From positions 1,166,082 to 1,230,081 of the forward strand of contig NZ_SJPF01000001.1 in NCBI RefSeq assembly GCF_007859755.1: 64,000 nt of DNA, read 5' to 3'. The notes beneath the pieces are model-generated. The model had not been told where the DNA came from. It made no database searches and was given only the letters and a program-made list of their open reading frames with translations. Made by a program: the position numbers and the translations under genes. Position 1 is the first letter of the stretch; each line of letters begins with the position of its first letter. The DNA comes from Blastopirellula retiformator. Its GTDB lineage: Bacteria; Planctomycetota; Planctomycetia; Pirellulales; Pirellulaceae. This document shows positions 17,610-27,629 of this stretch, piece after piece.

Positions 17610-18704
17610 TTAACGTTGCGCCTTTAGCTGCGCGATGGTCGCTTTCAATTCGGCGACTCCTTGCTCATCGGCAGGCAACGCTTCTTCATGGAGCGCCGGC
17701 AGAAGGTGATCCCAAACGACGTTCAGCTCGGCTTTCATGTCGCTTGTGTTGGCGGTGATCGCGATCACCGCATCCTGATCCGGTAGCACGATGCAAAGTT
17801 GACCATCTCTGCCGTCCCCGCGAAACGCATTGTGCCGGCAACGCCAGAACTGAAAGCCGTACCCTTGGTTCCAGTCGCTGTCCGGGGTGTCGCCGTTGGG
17901 GACTTGCTTGGAAGTCGCCATCGCGATCCAGTCGGCTGAGATGATCTGCTGGCCGTTCCATTTTCCTTTTTGCAGATACAGCTGGCCGAACTTGGCGATA
18001 TCTTCGGTCTTCAGATACAAACCATACCCGCCGATCGATTCTCCCTGCGGGCTCTGGTCCCAAACCGGTTTGCTGATCCCCAACGGCTCAAACAGTCGCG
18101 GCGTCAGATAGTCGAGCACCGTCTCGCCGGTCACCTTCTGCACGATCACCGACAGCATGTAGGTGGCCGGCGTGTTGTAGCGGAAGTGCGTGCCTGGCTT
18201 GTGTGGAACGGGGTGATTCAAAAACGCCTTGGCCCAGTGGGGCTGCTCGCGCCAGTTGAGTTCGTCGTGGTGCCCGGCGTTCATCGTCAGCAGATCGCGA
18301 ACGGTCATCGCCTTCAGGTTCTCGGAAGGATCCTTCGGAGTCAGATTGGGGAAGAACTTAACTACCTTGTCGTCCAGGCTCAGCTTCCCGTCGGCAATTG
18401 CCAGGCCGACCGCCGTCGACGTGAAGCTTTTGCTTAGCGACCACAGCACGTGTGGTTTGTCGGCCGCCTCCGGCGCCCACCACGCCTGGGCCACCACCTT
18501 GCCATGCCGCACCAGCATGAAGCTATGCAGCGAGCTGATCTCTTGGTCGGCCGCTTCGATAAAGGCTTGAATCCCGGCCGACGACACTCCCTCCGCCTCT
18601 GGCGTGCTCCGCGGCAGGACCGAAGTCGAGACGTTTTTTTCTTGGGCGACGGCGGCGCTGGTCCAAAGGAGCGCAAGTAGAAAAAGAGGCGAAAGTCGTT
18701 TCAT
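17610..18704 (-). CDS. Exported serine hydrolase of the class C beta-lactamase family
   Basis: 364 residues with a signal peptide (LFLLALLWTSAAVAQ). Catalytic S89-L-S-K92 in LWSLSKSFTSTAVG, then RYNTPATYM as the Tyr motif near 175. The family includes esterases, D-Ala-D-Ala peptidases and EstB-like enzymes; actual beta-lactam resistance is unlikely. It is periplasmic. Its upstream region (18705-19527, on the side from which it would be transcribed) is filled by the first A-run/TCCAGT motif array, beginning about 120 bp from the start codon. Confidence 0.85.
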   Translation of the reverse strand: MKRLSPLFLLALLWTSAAVAQEKNVSTSVLPRSTPEAEGVSSAGIQAFIEAADQEISSLHSFMLVRHGKVVAQAWWAPEAADKPHVLWSLSKSFTSTAVGLAIADGKLSLDDKVVKFFPNLTPKDPSENLKAMTVRDLLTMNAGHHDELNWREQPHWAKAFLNHPVPHKPGTHFRYNTPATYMLSVIVQKVTGETVLDYLTPRLFEPLGISKPVWDQSPQGESIGGYGLYLKTEDIAKFGQLYLQKGKWNGQQIISADWIAMATSKQVPNGDTPDSDWNQGYGFQFWRCRHNAFRGDGRDGQLCIVLPDQDAVIAITANTSDMKAELNVVWDHLLPALHEEALPADEQGVAELKATIAQLKAQR

Positions 18705-18820
18705 GATGGGGCTCGGGTAAGTGCAGCAAAAAAATGGAGTTTGCGGGGTTGAGGGGCATTATCTCCTGATGCAGCGCCGGACGCTAAGGTTGGGCTCGAT
18801 CTGGGACCGCCCTGGAAATA

Positions 18821-19349
18821 GGACTCCGGACTCACGTTTTTTTTCCAGCTATTCTTTTTCGTCACCAGCGTTCCGATATTGGTCCCAACTGGGGAGTGGA
18901 CTGGACTGCGGTGCGAACTTTTTTTCTTCAGCTCGAACGGGGGCGATCTAACCGGATGCCGGAATCCGCGGGACCGACTTGACTGGACCGTTTTAATTTT
19001 TCTAACGTCGACCCGTTCAATTAGCCCGCCGTTTCAGGGGCTTCGATTGCGGCCGTGGGGCTGAGGACTGGACTGGACCAACTGCGCGCGTTTTTTTCGC
19101 GATGAACACCCTTTCACCGAAAACGTATACGCCATCGATACTTGCGCAAGTTTGACCGAGGCCGCTGCCGGTGGACTGGACTGCTCTCCCATTTTTTTCG
19201 ACGAGCGTAGGGTCCGCTGTGCGGACCGGGGAAACGCCAACGAGCTTCGCCAACCGGTGCACACTTCCATGGTCCGCACAGCGGACCCTACTTTCACTAA
19301 ACGCAACAACCGCAACCAACGACTGGACTGGACCGCGTTCCTATTTTTT
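18821..19349 (-). repeat. Motif array 1: six A-run / TCCAGT units
   Basis: On the minus strand each unit is a run of 5-8 A, a spacer of 9-13 bp, then TCCAGT, usually extended by a 5-bp period (TCCAGTCCAGT). Plus-strand positions: 18821-18844 (degenerate), 18896-18925, 18981-19001, 19065-19097, 19172-19198 and 19321-19349. Unit spacing is irregular (about 60-150 bp), and the sequence between units is unrelated. Open frames across it are short and mutually inconsistent, so this is probably non-coding. A second array of nine units lies at 61460-62099. Confidence 0.75.
19207..19291. repeat. REP-like inverted pair (GTAG + GGTCCGC stem)
   Basis: GTAG plus hairpin GGTCCGC-TGT-GCGGACC at 19207-19227 and its mirror GGTCCGC-ACA-GCGGACC-CTAC at 19271-19291, separated by 43 bp. 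Same plan as 16683-16747 but with a different stem. It lies inside motif array 1, between its fifth and sixth units. Confidence 0.8.
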
Positions 19350-19434
19350 CGCTGCACCGCCAATACCGTTCGTATCCAAATCGTCAAGGGGCAAGCCAAT
19401 CCGGCCGATCCCAAGCAATTCTTCGCCACTCGGA

Positions 19435-19468
19435 AATCGACCACAATTCCGTGCGCTTTGTCAAGCAA
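19435..19468 (+). repeat. 34-bp border sequence shared with array 2
   Basis: Matches 62236-62269 at 32 of 34 positions (key part ATTCCGTGCGC followed by TGTCAAGCAA). In both places it follows the last motif unit, by 85 bp here and 136 bp at the other array, on the same strand and side. This ties the two arrays together as copies of one larger unit. Confidence 0.75.
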
Positions 19469-19527
19469 AAGAAGGACCAGCGAGAGACGCTGCCGAGGTG
19501 CAGATCGGCGACCGGTCAAAACGCCAA

Positions 19528-19995
19528 TCAAGCCGTCTCGACCTGAGCCGCCAAATGCCGCAGATGATGCGACGCATGGGCGGCGTGGATCTCCAGGATC
19601 TTCTCCGGCGGCAAGCGGCCGAACCCGGGGTGCGGCGCATAGGGGCCGGGGTGACGAAGTAGTCGCTCGACGCTGGCGGCGAATGCTTCCACTTCCACCG
19701 CGTCGTCCAAGTCGCCCGGCGGCACAAACATCGGCGCGGTCCGGATCCCCCGCGGCGAATCGCCGCTCAGCAGCTTCGGCAACAGCCACCACCGCATCAA
19801 CGGCCGCAGTGGAGCGAACACCGACATCCAAGCAGGGCAACCGTCGATACTCAAGTCTTGCACCAGCACCAGGTGCCGACAGATCTGTCCCAGCGACCAG
19901 TTGCCATGCCGAACGTAACCGCCGGCCAAAAGCTGCCGAGCATCGTCGACCGCCGCTGCGATGTTTGGGAATTGGAGGTTGCGGAGTTGGGGCAT
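19528..19995 (-). CDS. DUF1569 / DinB-like protein
   Basis: 155 residues from ATG 19995; an in-frame upstream extension to 20118 has no family resemblance. Features: GNWSLGQICRHLVLVQDLSID near 35 and ILEIHAAHASHHLRHLAAQ near the C-terminus. These two His-bearing helices are typical of the DUF1569 branch of the DinB/YfiT four-helix bundles, which often bind metal. Cytoplasmic; reaction unknown. The gene lies upstream of motif array 1 and on the same strand as the hydrolase beyond it. Confidence 0.75.
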   Translation of the reverse strand: MPQLRNLQFPNIAAAVDDARQLLAGGYVRHGNWSLGQICRHLVLVQDLSIDGCPAWMSVFAPLRPLMRWWLLPKLLSGDSPRGIRTAPMFVPPGDLDDAVEVEAFAASVERLLRHPGPYAPHPGFGRLPPEKILEIHAAHASHHLRHLAAQVETA

Positions 19996-20176
19996 GGGGC
20001 GCCTGTTCTCAATGGGATTGCGATCGAAGTCTATTATGAAGGGATTGGATATCGATCGATACCAGTGCTGGGTAATCGTCGGCTGGGACAATCGAGTTGC
20101 TTTTCCATCGGGTGCCACTGGCCTTAGCCAGTGTCTTCATTCGGTATGCGGCAACTGCACGCCACCTGTATCCCAG

Positions 20177-20737
20177 TCAGTCGATCAGATTGCCCAACTG
20201 CTGTTCATAAAAGGAAGTCCAGTTGCGATTTTCCACCGCGGCTTGGATGGAGCGGCGCGTAAAGGTTTTGAGATCGTCGAGCGTGGCGAACGTTTCCTTC
20301 TCGGCGTCGGGGAAGACGACCTGCAAGTTGCTGGTCAGAAAAAGGCTGGCCCCAGTGTTGGTCGTCAAAAAAGGGAACGTGCCTGGCGGAGGATCGATTT
20401 CGGGATAGCCGAGATCAGCGTCGTTGCCCAGCGGGCTAAACAAACTGCCGCGAATGGCTGGTTCGTGGCTCAACTCAATCGCATAGCCGCCTGCCATCTC
20501 GTACTCGTCCGCCTTCAAACCATACAACGAAGCGACATAGGCGGGAACGAAAGCGGGAAACGAGCGGTCAGCGTCGAGGGCCGAAAAGCAAAGCCGATCA
20601 CCAGCGGCGAAGAACGTACCGAGATACTCGTCGTTGATCTGCTGGAAGGTCAGCGACTCGACCAACTGCAGCAAGGCGTGCCATTCGGCCCAACCAGGAT
20701 TGGAGTCGCGAAGACGCTCGTGAAGATGTGAAGCCAT
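20177..20737 (-). CDS. Hypothetical protein (possible SMI1/SUKH-like fold)
   Basis: 186 residues from ATG 20737, chosen over an upstream in-frame start because the first 27 residues of the longer form look non-coding. Acidic, no signal peptide. Segments such as YVASLYGLKADEYEMAGGYA and the C-terminal DLKTFTRRSIQAAVENRNW loosely recall SUKH-type proteins, but I do not recognise the family with confidence. It lies 77 bp downstream of the argG terminator on the same strand. Confidence 0.6.
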   Translation of the reverse strand: MASHLHERLRDSNPGWAEWHALLQLVESLTFQQINDEYLGTFFAAGDRLCFSALDADRSFPAFVPAYVASLYGLKADEYEMAGGYAIELSHEPAIRGSLFSPLGNDADLGYPEIDPPPGTFPFLTTNTGASLFLTSNLQVVFPDAEKETFATLDDLKTFTRRSIQAAVENRNWTSFYEQQLGNLID

Positions 20738-20813
20738 GTCTTTTGCTGCCAGGAATGTTGAGTATCGTCGTTTGGTGGAAATCGTATCACAAATGAGAAC
20801 ACCCAAGAAATGG

Positions 20814-20839
20814 AACAAGGCGCCGAAAGGCGCCTTGTT
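20814..20839 (-). terminator. Terminator hairpin after argG
   Basis: AACAAGGCGCC-GAAA-GGCGCCTTGTT, an 11-bp perfect stem 26 bp past the argG stop, followed on the minus strand by a T-rich stretch. Confidence 0.75.
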
Positions 20840-20864
20840 CGTTTCGATTATTTCGCTTCGCGGC

Positions 20865-22079
<1,215 letters not shown>

Positions 22080-22224
22080 TGGCGAAAACCGTAAGCAGTT
22101 AAAAGGAAAGTGGCGTCCCCAGCCGGGTAGACAGGCCCGCAGGGAAGGGGTTCATTGTGATCCGATTTGAGCCCTGCGGCAAGGTAAGGGGAGGAGAGTG
22201 AGGGGAAAGCGGAGGGAGAAGAGG

Positions 22225-22257
22225 AATGACGAATGTCTAATCACGAATGTCTAATGA
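22225..22257 (+). repeat. 14-bp tandem repeat
   Basis: AATGACGAATGTCT then AATCACGAATGTCT then a partial third unit (AATGA), in the gap upstream of argG. The word CACGAAT(G) also occurs near 17483 and 49931, so it may be a wider low-copy word. Confidence 0.6.
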
Positions 22258-22269
22258 CGGAGATGGCCG

Positions 22270-22295
22270 GTAGGGTGCGTCTCGACGCACCCTAC
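22270..22295. repeat. REP-like palindrome GTAG-GGTGCGTC...GACGCACC-CTAC
   Basis: Perfect inverted repeat: GTAG, an 8-bp stem GGTGCGTC, TC loop, then the complement and CTAC. It is the compact (fused) form of the GTAG-bounded elements at 16683 and 19207. It lies 19 bp beyond the epimerase stop and could act as its terminator. Confidence 0.75.
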
Positions 22296-22313
22296 GGAGG
22301 ACCAGATTTCCAC

Positions 22314-23207
22314 TCAGCTTTCCGCTTTCCGCTTCTCTCCCAAAATCTTAGCCAGGCCGGCCTTGTAATTCGGGTACTTGGGGCGTAGGCCCAGATGCTC
22401 GGTGACCAACTGGTTGGACATGCGGCGGTTGGTGGCGGCGCGTTGGGCGGCGGGGGAGTTGGGATCGGCCGTTTCGTAGACGGGGGGCGGAGCGCCCAGG
22501 CTGCGGGCGATTTGGGCGTAGTACTCGGTTCGCTCGACCGGGTGCCCGTCGCTGACGACGTACAACGATTTGGGGGCAGGGTGAGCGGCGGCCAGCACAA
22601 CTGTCTCGGCGGCGTCGTCTACATGAATAAGGTTTAATGCGCCCGGGCCCGGCGTGGGAATCGGCGTTTGGGCGGCGATTTCCCTCGCGCGCGGGATGCG
22701 GCCGGGTCCATAGATGCCAGCCAGCCGCAGCGTGACGTGTTTCTGTTGCCAGCGAGGATCGGCTCGCAACAATTGTTCTGCAGCCCAACATGCTTTTCCA
22801 CCGGAACGTTGTGGATCGCATGGGGTTTGTTCATCAACCACTTGTCCGCCGGCGTCGCCATAAACGCCGGTCGAACTGACGTAGATCAGCCGGCCGCAGC
22901 TGGTGGGCAAATGGTCGAGAACTTTGGCGAGACCCGCTACGTAAACATCTTCGATCGGCATACCGGCCGAGCGATCGTATCCGACCGCAAACAGCACGGT
23001 ATCGACCGAGGGGAGATCGGCGAGCGAGTTTTCGTCGGTCACGTCGGCGATGATCGGCCGCAGCCCCGCGTTGGCGAGTTCCGCCGCTCGATCCGCATTT
23101 CGCGTTACGGCAAAGACCTCGTCTCCCTGCTCACGCCAACGATTGGCGACCGGCAGGCCGACGTAGCCGCATCCGAAAATCAGTCGACGAGATTGTCCCG
23201 TGCTCAT
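22314..23207 (-). CDS. NAD-dependent epimerase/dehydratase family protein
   Basis: 297 residues. Rossmann motif FGCGYVGLPVANRW (GxGxxG, ~11-24), YVSSTGVYGD near 109-118 (Ser-Tyr of the atypical/extended SDRs), and RLAGIYGPGR near 162. It resembles the YeeZ/SDR_a5-like atypical SDRs found in many bacteria. Substrate unknown; nucleotide-sugar conversion is possible. It is upstream of argG on the same strand but separated by 234 bp holding repeats, so a separate unit is likely. Confidence 0.8.
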   Translation of the reverse strand: MSTGQSRRLIFGCGYVGLPVANRWREQGDEVFAVTRNADRAAELANAGLRPIIADVTDENSLADLPSVDTVLFAVGYDRSAGMPIEDVYVAGLAKVLDHLPTSCGRLIYVSSTGVYGDAGGQVVDEQTPCDPQRSGGKACWAAEQLLRADPRWQQKHVTLRLAGIYGPGRIPRAREIAAQTPIPTPGPGALNLIHVDDAAETVVLAAAHPAPKSLYVVSDGHPVERTEYYAQIARSLGAPPPVYETADPNSPAAQRAATNRRMSNQLVTEHLGLRPKYPNYKAGLAKILGEKRKAES

Positions 23208-23392
23208 GGAAGATCTTTCTGGGACCTGTAGGTAGTTTGCATCCGTCAGCTAGATCTTAGCGGTTCGGCTGACTGTAACAAGCGTCTACAAAAACAGTTA
23301 CGTTCTGACTATTCTGGCAATACGGCCTGCTTGAGCGAATTTCCGCAGGGTGGAGTCGTGCGAATTGTTTCGAAATTGCCGGAATTGTCGCC

Positions 23393-23398
23393 TATAAT
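23393..23398 (+). promoter_or_regulatory. Consensus -10 box (TATAAT) before the HtrA-like gene
   Basis: A perfect TATAAT 52 bp before the start codon at 23450. The -35 region is weak (TTTCGA at 23368-23373, 19-bp spacing). Plausible sigma-70-type promoter for the three-gene unit that follows. Confidence 0.4.
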
Positions 23399-23449
23399 AG
23401 AAGTCCCCTTCCCGAAGCCCCAATCTCACGATCGCGGAACCATCGGATT

Positions 23450-24490
23450 ATGACGCATCAGACGAGACTCCCCCTCTCTGTCCTTCTCCTCCTGTTCGCT
23501 GGCTTAGGGGTTTCGCTCGCTAAGGCGGAAGAATTGCCGAAAGCGGCGGCGGAACCGACTGTCGTCCAAACGGCCCACTTCCAAGAAGTCTTGGCGGGCG
23601 ACGCACCGAACAGTTTGAGCGAACTGCGAGCCCTCGAGCGACGGGTCCAAGAGGTCGCCAAGAAAGTGATTCCTTGCACGGTCGGCGTTTCGGTCGGCGG
23701 CGCCCAAGGCTCTGGCGTTATCGTCACCGAGGACGGCTATGTGATGACGGCCGGTCATGTGATTGGCGAGCCAAATCGGCAAGCGACCATCACCTTGCCC
23801 AGCGGCAAAAAGGTGAAGGCGATCACCCTGGGAGCCGATCGCAGCATCGACTCGGGCTTGTTGAAGATCACGACTCCGGGCAAGTACGAACACTTGAAGG
23901 TCGACCATTCCAACGAACTGCGCGATGGGCAGTGGGTGTTGGTGACCGGGCATCCCGGCGGTTATCTGAAAGACCGCCTGCCGGTGTTGCGGCTCGGCCG
24001 AGTGTTGGCTTCTTACGAAGACGTGGTCGCGACCGACTGCGTGCTGGTGGGTGGAGACAGCGGCGGTCCGCTGCTGGATATGGATGGCGACGTCGTCGGC
24101 ATCAACAGCCGAATCGGCAACCGGATCACCGCCAACATGCATGTGCCGTCGGACGCTTACTCCGAAAATTGGACCCGGCTGACCGATGGCGAAGTCTGGG
24201 GCAAATTGCCGGGGACGCGTCCGGTGCTGGGAGTCCGCTGCGACAAGGATAAGAAGGCGCCGATCGTGATCGAGGTGACCCCCAATTCTCCGGCCGAGCG
24301 GTCGGGCGTCGAAGTGGGGGATCGGATCATTCGCTTTAACGGACGCCAAACCAACTCTTTTGATGATTTGAAATTGCTAGTCGATCAGACAAGCCCCGGC
24401 GACCAGGTGGATGTGGTCGTCCAGCGCGGGGAGCGAACTCTGACGCTGAATGACGTCCTGATCAAGGACGCACGCGAAATCGGCGGTTAG
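23450..24490 (+). CDS. Exported HtrA/DegP-type serine protease with PDZ domain
   Basis: 346 residues: signal peptide (LSVLLLLFAGLGVSLAKA), a helical stretch to ~70, a trypsin-like domain with His103 (MTAGHVIG), Asp134 (RSIDSGLLKI) and Ser204 (GGDSGGPLL), then one PDZ domain (~260-340, ERSGVEVGDRIIRFNGRQ). The triad is intact, so this is likely an active periplasmic quality-control or regulatory protease. Followed 67 bp later by a degenerate relative and then a small DUF4404 gene on the same strand; the three probably form an operon. Confidence 0.88.
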   Translation: MTHQTRLPLSVLLLLFAGLGVSLAKAEELPKAAAEPTVVQTAHFQEVLAGDAPNSLSELRALERRVQEVAKKVIPCTVGVSVGGAQGSGVIVTEDGYVMTAGHVIGEPNRQATITLPSGKKVKAITLGADRSIDSGLLKITTPGKYEHLKVDHSNELRDGQWVLVTGHPGGYLKDRLPVLRLGRVLASYEDVVATDCVLVGGDSGGPLLDMDGDVVGINSRIGNRITANMHVPSDAYSENWTRLTDGEVWGKLPGTRPVLGVRCDKDKKAPIVIEVTPNSPAERSGVEVGDRIIRFNGRQTNSFDDLKLLVDQTSPGDQVDVVVQRGERTLTLNDVLIKDAREIGG

Positions 24491-24557
24491 AAGACCGCGC
24501 AATTGAGATTGGGCGGATGTTCCCGGCTTTTCTCTTGTCCAAGTTGAGGGATAAACA

Positions 24558-25658
24558 ATGATGGCGAAATTGGTGCGCACGCGGACGCTCTGGAGCGTAA
24601 CGGCACTGTTGACGACCCTGTCGATCCTGACGGTCGCCTACGGCCAGCAGCGTCACGAAGGGATGATGGCTCGGTTCCTGCAAAAGGTAAACGAGCGGAG
24701 CAACGTTCGCGTGATGGCCGCGTTTCGCGAAGTCGTCGCCGAGCCGCATGATTCGACCGTCGAATTGCTGATCAAAGGCGAGCGGGTCGCCTTGGGGGGC
24801 ATCGTCGACTCGCAAGGTTGGATCATCACCAAGGCGAGCCAGATCATGGCCCAGGAGAACGTCGACAAGCTGGTCTGCCGCTTGTCCAACGGCGACAGCT
24901 TCGCCGCAACGATCGCCTCGCACGATCGTAAGTTTGACTTGGCGCTGCTGAAGATTGACGCATCGGGTTTGAACGTCATCGAGATGGCCGATACCGCGCC
25001 GGAAGTCGGCAGCCTGCTCGCCACGACCAGCCCGAAGGCCGATCCGCTGGCGATTGGCGTGATGAGCTCGGCCGCTCGCACGATTCAGGGCGAATATGGC
25101 GTGCTGGGGATCCGGCTGCCAGGCGTGGGGGAGAATGTGACCGAAGCTCGAGTGATGCAGGTGTTTGACAAGAGCGCCGCCGACAAGTCGGGCCTTTTGG
25201 CGGGCGACCTGATTCGCTCGGTCAACGACATCACGATCGGCTCGGCCAGCCAGCTGCAAAAGGCGATCCGCGGTTATCAGCCGGGGGATGTCGTGCGGCT
25301 GACGATCGCCCGCGGCGAAAGCGATGTTGATTTGCTTTGCACGCTGGGAGATCGCTACACCGGCGTCGAAGGGCCGGAAGGGATGGCCCGCCATGAGTTT
25401 CAGAATCATTTGGGGGGACCGCTCAGCTCGCGTCGCAGCGGCTTTCCGACGGCGTTTCAGCATGATACGTTCCTGCGTCCCGAAGATTGCGGCGGTCCGG
25501 TCGTCAATCTCGACGGCAAAGTGGTCGGCTTGAACATCGCCCGGGCAGGGCGGGTCGCCAGCTATGCAATTCCGGCTGACATTTTGTCGGAAGTGGTTCA
25601 GCGGTTAAAATCGGAGGCGGCCCTGCAAACGGTCTCGACCGAAGCGGCGGCGCTTTAG
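24558..25658 (+). CDS. Degenerate HtrA relative with nested PDZ domain (pseudoprotease?)
   Basis: 366 residues with an N-terminal signal/anchor. The first half of a trypsin fold ends at D127 (KFDLALLKI), but the usual His is replaced by Ser94 (IITKASQI). A PDZ domain (~175-265, AADKSGLLAGDLIRSVNDI) is then inserted before the rest of the second barrel, where the nucleophile position is Cys311 in PEDCGGPVVNLDGKVVG. It therefore lacks a Ser-His-Asp triad. Family knowledge: such S1C-like proteins are common in planctomycetes. Inference: a substrate-binding or regulatory partner of the active protease encoded upstream. Confidence 0.82.
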   Translation: MMAKLVRTRTLWSVTALLTTLSILTVAYGQQRHEGMMARFLQKVNERSNVRVMAAFREVVAEPHDSTVELLIKGERVALGGIVDSQGWIITKASQIMAQENVDKLVCRLSNGDSFAATIASHDRKFDLALLKIDASGLNVIEMADTAPEVGSLLATTSPKADPLAIGVMSSAARTIQGEYGVLGIRLPGVGENVTEARVMQVFDKSAADKSGLLAGDLIRSVNDITIGSASQLQKAIRGYQPGDVVRLTIARGESDVDLLCTLGDRYTGVEGPEGMARHEFQNHLGGPLSSRRSGFPTAFQHDTFLRPEDCGGPVVNLDGKVVGLNIARAGRVASYAIPADILSEVVQRLKSEAALQTVSTEAAAL

Positions 25659-25700
25659 ACGCTACCCTGATACCTCATTCTGCCCTGGAAACGAAACGTT

Positions 25701-25973
25701 ATGACTGATGCGGATCAACTACGGCTAAAACTGCAAGAGCTCCAAGCCGAGTTGCGTGATATCGACGAGATGGATGCCGAGACGCGTCGGTTGCTGGAAG
25801 GGGCGATGGAAGAGATTCATGACGCCCTCAACCAGGATAACTCGGACGCGCTGCAGCACCCGTCGCTAGTCGACAACCTCAACAAAGCGACGCAAGAATT
25901 CGAAACGTCGCACCCCGGCCTGACTCGCATCATCGGCAACATGGTCGACATCCTCGGGAACACCGGGATCTAG
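25701..25973 (+). CDS. DUF4404 family small protein
   Basis: 90 residues, predicted all-helical, with LRLKLQELQAELRDIDEMD at the N-terminus and LTRIIGNMVDILGNTGI at the end. Matches the DUF4404 pattern of small bacterial proteins of unknown role. It is 42 bp after the degenerate HtrA gene on the same strand and is followed by a strong terminator, so it closes this operon. Confidence 0.8.
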   Translation: MTDADQLRLKLQELQAELRDIDEMDAETRRLLEGAMEEIHDALNQDNSDALQHPSLVDNLNKATQEFETSHPGLTRIIGNMVDILGNTGI

Positions 25974-25998
25974 GTTGAACAAAGCTAAACACGAAACG

Positions 25999-26030
25999 AA
26001 AAAGCGACGCTAGAGGGCGTCGCTTTTTTT
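25999..26030 (+). terminator. Rho-independent terminator after DUF4404 gene
   Basis: Stem AAAAAGCGACGC / GCGTCGCTTTTT with a short loop, ending in a 7-T run. It immediately precedes copy 2 of the five-hairpin repeat. Confidence 0.9.
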
Positions 26031-26037
26031 GTGCGTT

Positions 26038-26193
26038 TAGCAGTCCGTTGATTTTCTCGACGGACTGCGTGATCGCACGGATGCGATCCCAAAATAACGA
26101 CGTAAGTCGTTATTTTGCGAGCCGCGAAGAGCTATGCTCTGAGCCTGGCGAGGTTGTAAAATGCCACGATGGCATTTTTCAACAGGTAGCTAG
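26038..26193 (+). repeat. Five-hairpin dispersed repeat, copy 2
   Basis: Full-length copy, with all five stems well formed: CAGTCCGT/ACGGACTG, GATCGCA/TGCGATC, CAAAATAACGAC/GTCGTTATTTTG, AGAGC/GCTCT and AAATGCCA/TGGCATTT. It begins TAGCAG and ends CAGGTAGCTA. It lies between the DUF4404 terminator and the stop of the convergent beta-propeller gene (31 bp away). Confidence 0.92.
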
Positions 26194-26223
26194 TGTTGAA
26201 TGGTGGCCGCATGGAGGGAGGAT

Positions 26224-27486
26224 CTACTTCGCTCCTAGGCAATACAAGTGCGACGCCGTGCGAACATATAGTTTGCCATTGGCGACGGCGGCTGTGGCGT
26301 TGCTTCCTTCGCCGAGCGAGAAGCGGGCCAGCTCTTGGAATTGTTCGCCTGCCTTTAGGATGACGACTTCGCCCTCTTCGCTGACGTTGATCAATTTGTC
26401 GCCGGCGATGATGGGCGAGCCCGAGAAGTTGCCGCCGATCCGCTGCTGCCATACCTTGCCGCCATCTTCGGTCCGGATGCAGGAGACGATCCCTTTGTCG
26501 TACCACAGGTAGGTCAGGCCATCTTTGCCGATCGGCCCCGGCACGTACGGCGCCGAACGCTCGAAGCGATAGAGCGTTTCGCCTGTCTCGGGATCGATCG
26601 CCACCACGTAGTTGCCGCCGCCGCCTGATCCGCACGAGCCATAAACGACGCCGTCCACGACGACCGGCGATGAGACGCTCCGCATTTTGAAAACAGGGTT
26701 GGCCCAGACCTGATCGCCGTTGGCTGGGTTGTGTGCGGCGATGCCATGGGCCGAGCTGTTGCAGATCAGCAGGTCGCGGCCATCTTTCGCCTTGTAGATG
26801 CAGGGAACCGAATAGGCGGCGACGTCGCTGTCGCGGGCCGACTCCCAGACAATTCGCCCGGTCGCACGATCCATCGCCACCAGGCGGCTTTGACCGGCGT
26901 CGCGGCCATTCAGTTTGCGAGGATTGCCCAACTGCATCAGCGAGAGGATGACGTACTCGTCGTACAACATCGGCGAAACGCCAAACCCATGTTGGCTGAC
27001 CCACGGGCCCAGTTCGGTGGTCCACTCCAATTCGCCGTCATGGTCAAGTGAGGCGAGCGTCGTTTGCTCGCCATCGCTCCAGGCGATGTATACCGAGTGG
27101 GCGTCGACGGCCGGCGTAGTCGACGCGAAGGTGTTCTTCGAGTGCAGGTGATATCCGCCCGAGGCGAGCCGTTTCTTCCAGATCTCTTTGCCGGTCTTGG
27201 CGTCTAAGCAGAGGGCGTAAACGTACGAGCCGTCACGTTCGCTGCTGAGCAGAAAGATTTTGTCGCCCCAGATCACCGGCGACGAGTTGCCCAGGCCCGG
27301 CAGATCGGCCTTCCAGCAGACGTCGTCGGCGGCGCTAAAGGGAAGCTGCAAGTCGATCGGAGCGGCCAGCCCGCTGCCGTTGGGACCGCGAAACCGGGCC
27401 CACTCTTCTTCGGCCATGGCGGGAGCCGAGCAGAAGGCGAGCAGCGTGGCGGAGAGCGCAAGCGAGCGGAGGTGAAGCGAGTTCAT
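26224..27486 (-). CDS. Exported PQQ-type beta-propeller protein
   Basis: 420 residues: signal peptide (LALSATLLAFCSAPAMAEE), WARFRGPNGSG near the mature N-terminus, then repeated propeller blades with AxxxxTGKEIWKK, DRATGRIVWE and DPETGETLYRF-type motifs. Planctomycetes encode many such outer-membrane or periplasmic PQQ-like repeat proteins. Most lack enzymatic residues and act as scaffolds, and none are visible here. The gene is convergent with the HtrA unit and separated from it by repeat copy 2. Confidence 0.88.
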   Translation of the reverse strand: MNSLHLRSLALSATLLAFCSAPAMAEEEWARFRGPNGSGLAAPIDLQLPFSAADDVCWKADLPGLGNSSPVIWGDKIFLLSSERDGSYVYALCLDAKTGKEIWKKRLASGGYHLHSKNTFASTTPAVDAHSVYIAWSDGEQTTLASLDHDGELEWTTELGPWVSQHGFGVSPMLYDEYVILSLMQLGNPRKLNGRDAGQSRLVAMDRATGRIVWESARDSDVAAYSVPCIYKAKDGRDLLICNSSAHGIAAHNPANGDQVWANPVFKMRSVSSPVVVDGVVYGSCGSGGGGNYVVAIDPETGETLYRFERSAPYVPGPIGKDGLTYLWYDKGIVSCIRTEDGGKVWQQRIGGNFSGSPIIAGDKLINVSEEGEVVILKAGEQFQELARFSLGEGSNATAAVANGKLYVRTASHLYCLGAK

Positions 27487-27629
27487 CGATAGGGCTCAGG
27501 AGGGAACAAGAATCTGGCGGGAAACCAAGGTGGTCGCTTGGCAATGTAACCCGCCCAGCCCCTTCTGGCTAGCAAAACGGCCCCAGATTTACGTGAGAAT
27601 CGGGGCCGAGAGGGTAGATGGTTCGTGCC

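Noticed and set aside
18721-19340. Short proteins encoded across motif array 1
   Set aside because: Frames shift from unit to unit and similarity between them (Lys-Lys followed by Val-Gln-Ser-Ser) is explained by the DNA motif itself.
26038-26193. Classical insertion sequence or MITE with target duplication
   Set aside because: Termini are only weakly inverted (TAGCAG/CAGCTA) and I see no consistent flanking duplication, so I list it as a structured repeat and not as an IS.
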